This document shows positions 57,821 through 64,000 of a stretch of 64,000 nucleotides of DNA, piece by piece. The notes under the pieces were generated by a model. That model was given only the letters and a program-made list of their open reading frames with translations, made no database searches and was not told where the DNA came from. The position numbers and the translations under genes are program-made. The DNA is from Brenneria corticis. GTDB taxonomy: Bacteria; Pseudomonadota; Gammaproteobacteria; Enterobacterales; Enterobacteriaceae. The DNA is taken from positions 1 to 64,000 of the forward strand of contig NZ_KZ819084.1 of assembly GCF_003115855.1 (NCBI RefSeq). The letters are read 5' to 3'. Every line of letters begins with the position of its first letter. The stretch's first letter is position 1.

Positions 57821-59755
57821 ATGATGGATACGCAACGAATGACGATGGCGCAGGCGCTGGTTCGCTTTCTCAATCAGCAATATATCAGCGTGGATGGCGA
57901 GGAAGCGCCTTTTGTGCAGGGCGTGATGACCATTTTCGGCCACGGCAACGTGCTGGGCATCGGTCAGGCGCTGGAACAGGACGCCGGACATCTCCGGGTG
58001 CATCAGGGATGCAGCGAGCAGGGGATGGCGCATATCGCCATCGGTTTCGCCAAGCAGCATAAGCGCCGCAAAATCTACGCGGTGACCTCGTCGGTGGGGC
58101 CGGGGGCGGCGAATATGGTGACGGCGGCGGCGACCGCCACGGCAAACCGCATCCCGCTGCTGCTGTTGCCGGGGGATCTGTTCGCCTGCCGCCAGCCGGA
58201 CCCGGTCCTGCAGCAGGTCGAGCAGTACCATGACGTTTCCGTCAGCACCAACGACTGCTTCAAACCGGTGTCCCGCTACTGGGATCGCATCAACCGGCCG
58301 GAACAGTTGATGAGCGCGCTGATCAATGCCATGCGGGTGCTTACCGATCCCGCCGATACCGGCGCGGTAACGCTGTGCCTGCCTCAGGACGTACAGGGCG
58401 AGGCCTGGGATTATCCGGCCTCGTTTTTCCGCAAGCGGGTCCATCATCTTGAGCGTCGTCCGCCCGACCCCGTCCGGCTGGAAGAGGCCGTGGAGCTGAT
58501 CCGCCGCAAAGGGCGGCCGCTGCTGATTTGCGGCGGGGGCGTGCGTTATTCCGGGGCGTACCAGGCGTTGCAGCAATTTGCCGAGCGGTTCGCCATTCCT
58601 TTCGGGGAAACGCAGGCGGGTAAAGGGGCGATAGTCTCATCCCATCCGCTGAATTGCGGCGGCATCGGGGTCACCGGCGGGCTGGCGGCAAATCAGCTGG
58701 CGCGGGAAGCGGATCTGGTTATCGGCGTCGGCACGCGCTTGACCGACTTTACCACCGCCTCAAAATCGCTGTTCCAGCATCCCGAGGTGGAGTTTCTGCT
58801 GCTTAACGTCGCCGAGTTCGATGCGCTGAAGCTGGATGCCGTCCCGCTGATTGCCGATGCGCGCGTGGGGTTGCAGCTGTTGTCGCAACGTCTGGCGGCG
58901 GAGGGCTACCGTAGCCGCTATCGCCAGGAAATCGACGCGGCGCGGACCGCCTGGGAGGCGGAGCTGCGGCGCCTGGGCGCGACGCGCGACGAAGGGAGGT
59001 TTGTGCCGGAGGTCGCCGACCGGCTGGAGAGCGAGCTGGATGAATACCGGGCGGCGCTCGGCACCCATCTGACGCAGACCAGGGTATTGGGGCTGCTGAA
59101 TCAAGAGCTGGAGGACGACGCCATTGTCGTCGGCGCCGCCGGTTCGCTGCCGGGCGACCTGCAGCGCCTGTGGCAGGTAAAAACGCCGGACGGCTACCAT
59201 CTGGAGTATGGCTACTCCTGTATGGGGTATGAGATCGCGGCGGCGGTCGGCGCGCGTCTGGCCGCCCCGCATCGGCCGGTGTATGCGATGGCGGGGGACG
59301 GCTCGTATCTGATGCTGCATACCGAGTTGCAGACCGCGGTGCAGGAGGGAATAAAGGTAACCGTGCTGCTGTTCGACAACGCCGGGTTTGGCTGTATCAA
59401 CAACCTGCAAATAAGCCAGGGAATGGGCAGCTTCTGTACCGAGAATCGCCGGCGCAGCGCGGAATCGGGCTTGCTGAACGGCCCGCTGGTGGCGGTGGAT
59501 TTCGCCAAAAACGCCGAAAGCTACGGTTGCCGGGCGTGGCGGGTGCACGACGAAGCGTCGCTGTTGCAGGCGCTGGCGGCGTCGCGGGAACATCCGGGGC
59601 CGACGCTGCTGGACATTAAAGTCCTGCCCAAAACCATGACCCACGGTTACGACGCCTGGTGGCGCACCGGCACGGCGCAGGTGGCCGACTCCCCGGAGAT
59701 TGAGGAGGCGGCGGCGCAGATCCGCAGGAAGCTGGCCTCGGCGCGGCAGTATTAA
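57821..59755 (+). CDS. iolD: 3D-(3,5/4)-trihydroxycyclohexane-1,2-dione hydrolase
   Basis: Thiamine-diphosphate enzyme that opens the ring of the dione to 5-deoxy-glucuronate. The 644 aa are full length, with the GCSEQGMAHIAIGFAKQHKR N-terminal region (catalytic Glu in the ThDP fold), the PVDP-like TSSVGPGAANMVTAAATAT, and the ThDP-binding AGDGSYLMLHTE with the following NN. ATG 57821 or 57824 follow GGGAG. It is 29 bp after iolA. Three tandem repeats and a terminator follow. Confidence 0.95.
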   Translation: MMDTQRMTMAQALVRFLNQQYISVDGEEAPFVQGVMTIFGHGNVLGIGQALEQDAGHLRVHQGCSEQGMAHIAIGFAKQHKRRKIYAVTSSVGPGAANMVTAAATATANRIPLLLLPGDLFACRQPDPVLQQVEQYHDVSVSTNDCFKPVSRYWDRINRPEQLMSALINAMRVLTDPADTGAVTLCLPQDVQGEAWDYPASFFRKRVHHLERRPPDPVRLEEAVELIRRKGRPLLICGGGVRYSGAYQALQQFAERFAIPFGETQAGKGAIVSSHPLNCGGIGVTGGLAANQLAREADLVIGVGTRLTDFTTASKSLFQHPEVEFLLLNVAEFDALKLDAVPLIADARVGLQLLSQRLAAEGYRSRYRQEIDAARTAWEAELRRLGATRDEGRFVPEVADRLESELDEYRAALGTHLTQTRVLGLLNQELEDDAIVVGAAGSLPGDLQRLWQVKTPDGYHLEYGYSCMGYEIAAAVGARLAAPHRPVYAMAGDGSYLMLHTELQTAVQEGIKVTVLLFDNAGFGCINNLQISQGMGSFCTENRRRSAESGLLNGPLVAVDFAKNAESYGCRAWRVHDEASLLQALAASREHPGPTLLDIKVLPKTMTHGYDAWWRTGTAQVADSPEIEEAAAQIRRKLASARQY

Positions 59756-59776
59756 GCGTTCCGATCGTAGTTACAC

Positions 59777-60120
59777 TCAGACATCCCCGTCATCCCCGCG
59801 CAGGCGGGGATCTGCCCTACCAGACGACTCGGTGTCGCCTGAGATGCCCGCTTTCGCGGGCATGACGGAGGGGGGCGCGGATATCCCCCGTCGTTCGCGC
59901 AGATATCCCCGTCATCCCCGCGCAGGCGGGGATCTGCCCTACCAGACGACTCGGTGTCGCCTGAGATGCCCGCTTTCGCGGGCATGACGGAGGGGGGCAC
60001 GGATGTCCCCCGCCGTTCGCGCAGACATCCCCGTCATCCCCGCGCAGGCGGGGATCTGCCCTACCAGACGACTCGGTGTCGCCTGAGATGCCCGCTTTCG
60101 CGGGCATGACGTGACGGAGG
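59777..60120. repeat. three tandem copies of a 122-bp unit
   Basis: Units begin at 59777 (CAGACATCC), 59900 (CAGATATCC) and 60022 (CAGACATCC), period 122-123 bp and near-identical. Each unit contains two hairpins: ATCCCCGC-N4-GCGGGGAT and TGCCCGCTTTCGCGGGCA. It resembles clustered REP-like sequences. It lies between iolD and the terminator. Confidence 0.9.
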
Positions 60121-60143
60121 GCATTCGGGGATGACCACGGCCC

Positions 60144-60184
60144 TTACACTGTCAGCAATCGTTGGCAGTGTAATTATTTTTTTT
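60144..60184 (+). terminator. intrinsic terminator after iolAD
   Basis: TTACACTG (60144-60151) pairs with CAGTGTAA (60166-60173) around a 14-base loop, followed by TTATTTTTTTT. Confidence 0.8.
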
Positions 60185-60199
60185 GAAACATATGTTTCA
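60184..60199. promoter_or_regulatory. perfect palindrome, IolR operator candidate upstream of iolG
   Basis: TGAAACATATGTTTCA, a perfect 16-bp palindrome, 316 bp before the iolG ATG and overlapping the terminator tail. It matches the iolA-upstream site at 56207-56222. It probably lies in the iolG promoter region, since 60200-60514 has no gene. Confidence 0.6.
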
Positions 60200-60282
60200 T
60201 TTTCATTGATTCCACGTTTTATCCACTTCCTTGCATGTTGCGCGCTTTATCGCCTCTTTTTGTTTTTTTCTCTCAACTATTG

Positions 60283-60298
60283 TGTGATTTTGATTACA
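60283..60298. promoter_or_regulatory. CRP-like site upstream of iolG
   Basis: TGTGA-TTTTGA-TTACA has the CRP half-site spacing with one mismatch (TTACA for TCACA). It lies about 217 bp before iolG and could link inositol use to catabolite control. Confidence 0.5.
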
Positions 60299-60514
60299 AA
60301 AACACCCTCGCGTGTCAAGAAAATGTTAACTGGTGCTCAAAAACATAATTTCCAGTTTCTTTAAAATTGAAATAAATGTTTTATTTGCTTTAATTTCACA
60401 CATCAGCGTTAGCGGTAAAAAAGCACGATGGAGGGCATGGGTCATGCCGTATCTTCCCGCCTTCCTGCCCACACCTAACCATGCACGAGATACTCAGGTA
60501 TCAGGGGAGCATCT

Positions 60515-61501
60515 ATGTTTAACATTGCCTTATTGGGTGCCGGCCGTATCGGCCAGGTCCATGCGGTGAACATTACGCAACATCCGGAAACCCGCCTTTA
60601 TGCCGTGGTCGATCCCAATGTGCAAAATGCCAAAGCGTTAGCCGATAAATATCACGCCGGCATCCAGACGGTGGAAGCCGTGATGAGCGACCCTGCGGTG
60701 GACGCGGTGCTGATCGCTTCGGCGACGGATACCCACGCCGACCTGATTGAGCTGGCCGCGAAAAGCGGCAAGGCCATCTTCTGTGAAAAACCGGTCCATC
60801 TGGATATCGCCCGCGTCCGTGATTGCCTGACGGTGGTGGAGCAGCAGCAGGTGCCGCTGTTTATCGGCTTTAACCGCCGCTACGACCCCCAGTTCCGGCG
60901 CGTCAAAACGCTGGCCGCGGAAGGGCGGATCGGCAAGGCGGAGTCGTTGCTGATCATCTCCCGCGACCCGCTGCCGCCGCCGGCGGAGTATGTGCGCGTA
61001 TCCGGCGGCCTGTTCCGCGACATGACCATCCACGATTTCGATATGGCGCGCTTCATCATGGGCGAAGAACCGGTGTCGGTATTTGCCCAGGGCAGTAATC
61101 TGGTCGATCCGGCGATCGGCAAAGAGGGCGATATCGATACGGCGTTTGTGGTGCTGAAATTTGCCTCGGGCGCCATGGCGACCATCGTCAACAGCCGCCG
61201 TTCCGGTTACGGCTACGACCAGCGCCTTGAATTGCACGGCGCCAAAGGCGTGCTGAGCGCGGGCAATATCCGTGAAAACGCGGTGCAGCAATGGACCGAC
61301 GACGGCTGTCTGGCGGCGAAACCCGAATATTTCTTTTTGCAACGCTACCGCGAGGCCTATGCCGCCGAGTGGTCGCATTTTGTTGCGGTGCTCAATGGGC
61401 GCGTGCCGCCGGAGTGCAGCGGCGCCGACGGCGAACGGGCGCTCTATCTGGCGGATAAAGCCTTTGAGTCGCTGGCTCAGGGCAAAGAAATCAGGCTGTA
61501 A
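60515..61501 (+). CDS. iolG: inositol 2-dehydrogenase
   Basis: Oxidises myo-inositol to scyllo-inosose with NAD, the first catabolic step. The 328 aa have the Rossmann ALLGAGRIGQVHA, the EKP motif (CEKPVHLD) and the GGLFRDMTIHDFDMARF segment with the conserved Asp/His, all typical of Gfo/Idh/MocA inositol dehydrogenases. ATG 60515 follows GGGGAG. It heads a unit with an ABC transporter. Confidence 0.93.
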   Translation: MFNIALLGAGRIGQVHAVNITQHPETRLYAVVDPNVQNAKALADKYHAGIQTVEAVMSDPAVDAVLIASATDTHADLIELAAKSGKAIFCEKPVHLDIARVRDCLTVVEQQQVPLFIGFNRRYDPQFRRVKTLAAEGRIGKAESLLIISRDPLPPPAEYVRVSGGLFRDMTIHDFDMARFIMGEEPVSVFAQGSNLVDPAIGKEGDIDTAFVVLKFASGAMATIVNSRRSGYGYDQRLELHGAKGVLSAGNIRENAVQQWTDDGCLAAKPEYFFLQRYREAYAAEWSHFVAVLNGRVPPECSGADGERALYLADKAFESLAQGKEIRL

Positions 61502-61551
61502 CCTTACCTGCAATCAACACCCCTACACCATAACCATGCAGAGAACAGACC

Positions 61552-62490
61552 ATGAAAAAGCTAACCAACGTTACCGCTCTCTTCCTGGCGCTCGGCCTGG
61601 CCGGGTTCGCTCAGGCCAAAAACGAGCCGATCGTTTTCAGTACTCCCAACCTCGCCATGCCGTTTGAGGTGCATATGCAGCGTACGGCGGTCAAAGCCGC
61701 CAGGGATCTGGAGGTGAACCTGCAGGTGCTCGACAGCCAGGGCAGCTCTCCGAAACAGGCCGCCGACCTGGAAAATGCCATCACCCGCGGCGCAAAGGGA
61801 TTTGTGGTCTCTCCCAACGATGTCAATGCGGTCTCCAGCGCCGTCACCGAAATACAGCAGGCGGAGCTGCCGGTGGTCACCCTGGATCGCTCGGTGAAAA
61901 CCGACGTGCCGGTGCCGCATTTCGGCGCCAATAACTACCAGGGCGGCCGGGCCATCGCCGAATATGTGAAAGCGCGCTTCCCGGACGGCGCCGACATCGT
62001 GCTGCTCACCGGGCAGCCGGGCTCCTCCTCGAATATCGAACGTACCCAGGGAATTCGCGAAAGCCTGAAGGAAGGAGGCGACAAGTACAAGATCGTCGCC
62101 GATCAAACCGGCAACTGGATGCGCTCCGAAGGGATGCGGATTGTGGAGAGCGTGCTGCCGTCGTTGCCCAAGCGCCCGCAGGTGATCCTCTCCGCCAATG
62201 ACGATATGGCGTTGGGGGCGATTGAAGCGTTGCAGGGGCAGGGGCTGAAGCCCGGCGAGGTAGTGGTGACGGGTTTTGACGCCGTGCCGGAAGCGCTGGC
62301 CCGCGTGCGCGACGGCTGGCTGGCGGTGACCGCCGACCAGCGTCCGGGCTATGCCGTCACCACCGCCTTGACCCAGTTGACCAACAATATCCGTAACCAG
62401 GCGCCCATCACCGGGGCCGACTATCAGCCGACGATGATCACCAAAGATAACCTGAATGATGCGGAGCGCATCGGTGAAGCCGGCAAGTAA
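61552..62490 (+). CDS. inositol/sugar ABC transporter substrate-binding protein
   Basis: Periplasmic ribose-type (Peripla_BP_4) binding protein of 312 aa. The signal peptide ends at AQA (about residue 22), followed by EPIVFSTPNLAMPFEVHMQR. ILSANDDMALGAIEALQGQG and VTGFDAVPEALA are typical. It follows iolG by 50 bp and precedes the ATPase, so it most likely binds myo-inositol, as IbpA-like proteins do. Confidence 0.88.
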   Translation: MKKLTNVTALFLALGLAGFAQAKNEPIVFSTPNLAMPFEVHMQRTAVKAARDLEVNLQVLDSQGSSPKQAADLENAITRGAKGFVVSPNDVNAVSSAVTEIQQAELPVVTLDRSVKTDVPVPHFGANNYQGGRAIAEYVKARFPDGADIVLLTGQPGSSSNIERTQGIRESLKEGGDKYKIVADQTGNWMRSEGMRIVESVLPSLPKRPQVILSANDDMALGAIEALQGQGLKPGEVVVTGFDAVPEALARVRDGWLAVTADQRPGYAVTTALTQLTNNIRNQAPITGADYQPTMITKDNLNDAERIGEAGK

Positions 62491-62544
62491 ACCACCGGTA
62501 TACAGCAGGCCGTCCGCGGGCGGCCTGAAGCAAGGAGGATGGCG

Positions 62545-64000
62545 ATGACAGAACCCTTACTGAACGTTACCGATCTGGCCAAGAGTTTTTCCGGCGTATG
62601 GGCGTTGAGCAAAGTACAGCTGACGGTGCTGCCGGGGGAGATCCATGCCCTGCTGGGGGAAAACGGCGCGGGTAAATCGACGCTGCTGAAAGCGCTGGCG
62701 GGCGCGCAGCCGCAGACCAGCGGCGATATCTGGTTCGACGGCCGGGCGCTGTCGGTGCAGGACACGCCGGTGGAGCGGCAGAACCAGGGCATTGTGACCA
62801 TTTACCAGGAATTTAACCTGCTGCCGAATATGAGCGTGGCGGAAAACATGTTTCTCGGCCGCGAACCGCGGCGCGGCGGTCTGTTGGTCGACGCGGCGGC
62901 GGTGAACGAGGAGGCCAAAGCCGTTCTGGACTATCTGCAACTGAATATCGCCCCGACGACCCAGGTGGCGCGGCTAAGCGTGGCGCAACAGCAGATGGTG
63001 GAGATCGCCAGGGCGCTGACGCTCAACGCCCGGCTGATCGTGATGGATGAGCCCTCCGCGGCGCTCAGCGACAGCGAAGTGGAGAGCCTGCACCGCGTGG
63101 TGCGCGAACTGAAAGGGCGCGGCGTCAGCGTTATTTATGTGACGCATCGCCTGCATGAGGTGTTTCAGCTCTGCGATCGTTTCACCGTGTTGCAGGACGG
63201 ACGCTATACCGGTTCGGGCAACGTGGCGGATATCAACGTCAAGGAGATTATCCGCATGATGGTCGGACGCGACGTGGTATTCAACCGGCGTCCGGCGACC
63301 GCCACCCACCATCAGGACAAACCGGTGCGCCTTTCGGTAAAGGGATTGACGCGCGAGAAGCCGCCGCTGGACGCGCACGGCATCGCCCTGAAGGACATCA
63401 GCTTTCAGGTCCATGCCGGGGAAGTGCTGGGCATCGCCGGACTGGTGGGGGCGGGGCGCACCGAGATCGCCCGCTGCCTGTTCGGCGCCGATACGTTTGC
63501 GGCGGGCGAATTTATTCTCGACGGCCGGCCTTACCATCCCATCGACCCGCGGCATGCGCTGGCGCAGGGCATTGCGCTGGTGCCGGAAGATCGCAAAAAA
63601 GAGGGAGCGGTGCTGGGGTTGCCCATCCGCGACAATATTTCGCTCTCCAGTCTCTCTTCGCTGCTGCACTGGGGCGGATTCGTCAATACCCGCAAGGAAG
63701 ACCAGCTAATCGAAACCTATCGTCAGGCGTTGCATATCAAGATGGTCGACAGCCAGCAGGAGGTGCGCAAGCTTTCCGGCGGCAATCAGCAGAAAGTCAT
63801 TCTGGCCCGCTGCATGGCCCTTAATCCCAAGGTATTGATCGTTGACGAGCCGACGCGCGGCATTGACGTCGGCACCAAGTCTGAAGTGCATCAGGTGTTG
63901 TTCGATATGGCCGGCCAGGGGGTGGCCGTGATCGTCATTTCCTCCGATCTGCCGGAAATCATGGCGATTTCGGACCGGATCATCACCCTTAGCGAAGGCC
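62545..64000 (+). CDS. sugar ABC transporter ATPase, partial (window edge)
   Basis: Ribose/inositol-type ATPase with two nucleotide-binding domains, open to the window end after about 485 codons. The first Walker A is LLGENGAGKST (G38-T46) with signature LSVAQQQMVEIARAL and Walker B IVMDEPSAAL; the second domain has GLVGAGRTEIARCLFG, LSGGNQQKVILARCM and IVDEPTRGIDVG, the usual degenerate second Walker A. ATG 62545 follows GGAGG at six bases; ATG 62539 is too close to it. The permease gene should follow outside the window. Confidence 0.92.
   Translation, partial: MTEPLLNVTDLAKSFSGVWALSKVQLTVLPGEIHALLGENGAGKSTLLKALAGAQPQTSGDIWFDGRALSVQDTPVERQNQGIVTIYQEFNLLPNMSVAENMFLGREPRRGGLLVDAAAVNEEAKAVLDYLQLNIAPTTQVARLSVAQQQMVEIARALTLNARLIVMDEPSAALSDSEVESLHRVVRELKGRGVSVIYVTHRLHEVFQLCDRFTVLQDGRYTGSGNVADINVKEIIRMMVGRDVVFNRRPATATHHQDKPVRLSVKGLTREKPPLDAHGIALKDISFQVHAGEVLGIAGLVGAGRTEIARCLFGADTFAAGEFILDGRPYHPIDPRHALAQGIALVPEDRKKEGAVLGLPIRDNISLSSLSSLLHWGGFVNTRKEDQLIETYRQALHIKMVDSQQEVRKLSGGNQQKVILARCMALNPKVLIVDEPTRGIDVGTKSEVHQVLFDMAGQGVAVIVISSDLPEIMAISDRIITLSEG

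Noticed and set aside
59777..60120. Possible CRISPR array
   Set aside because: Units are about 122 bp, near-identical along their whole length and contain no unique spacers; no cas genes are present.
59752..60124. Minus-strand frames encoding repeated MPAKAGISGDTESSG-like peptides
   Set aside because: They are the translation of the three tandem REP-like units, a known source of spurious proteins.

Overview
The window looks like the chromosome of a plant-associated member of the Pectobacteriaceae (Brenneria, Pectobacterium or Dickeya type). The reasons are an oligogalacturonate lyase with a TogB-like binding protein, the galF/gnd surface-polysaccharide landmarks, a Salmonella-type anaerobic cobalamin operon and a myo-inositol locus. 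Genus and species cannot be fixed from sequence reading alone. Base composition is uneven: roughly 1-24 kb is a patchwork of AT-rich accessory genes, while 25-43 kb (cbi/cob) and 56-64 kb (iol) are clearly GC-rich.

Layout. (1) 0-2.3 kb: rfbACD for dTDP-rhamnose, minus strand. (2) 2.4-9.9 kb: an accessory block bounded by a 34-bp direct repeat. It holds a truncated duplicate of the yohD 5' end, a lipoprotein gene, a broken FitB/VapC toxin gene, intact yohD, and a pectin-oligomer module (sugar isomerase, TogB-like protein, Ogl) divergent from a 530-aa protein of unknown function. (3) 10-19.7 kb: galF and gnd, separated by a cargo region. The cargo is a frameshifted brnT with intact brnA, an orphan protein, an omptin protease, a degenerate M20 peptidase fused to a LuxR helix-turn-helix, a nucleotidyltransferase toxin-like pair between perfect 87-bp direct repeats, and a pRiA4b ORF-3 family gene. 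A decayed bglG antiterminator lies after gnd. (4) 20-21.7 kb: an AbiEi/AbiEii type IV toxin-antitoxin pair bracketed by two copies of one palindrome. (5) 22-43 kb: pduX-cobD, an alcohol dehydrogenase, a cobalamin riboswitch, then cbiABCDETFGHJKLMNQOP and cobU-cobS-cobC-cobT. Together these cover cobalt uptake, the anaerobic corrin ring, the aminopropanol arm and nucleotide-loop assembly; a corrinoid adenosyltransferase is not in the window. (6) 43.5-49.5 kb: an RpiR regulator, a polyamine-type ABC transporter and an M24 protein that has lost most metal ligands. (7) 49.6-55 kb: a SorC regulator divergent from a LacD-like aldolase, a small P-loop kinase and an ascorbate-type PTS (IIA, IIB, IIC), which looks like an uncharacterised carbohydrate pathway. 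(8) 55-64 kb: an iolR-type repressor, iolA, iolD, three 122-bp tandem repeats, iolG, and a sugar ABC transporter whose ATPase gene runs off the window.

The strongest candidates for something new are the M20-LuxR fusion with its repeated TCACC-N5-GGTG sites facing an omptin gene, the palindrome-bracketed AbiE module, the 87-bp repeat-bracketed nucleotidyltransferase module, the RpiR/ABC/M24 cluster and the SorC/aldolase/kinase/PTS cluster.
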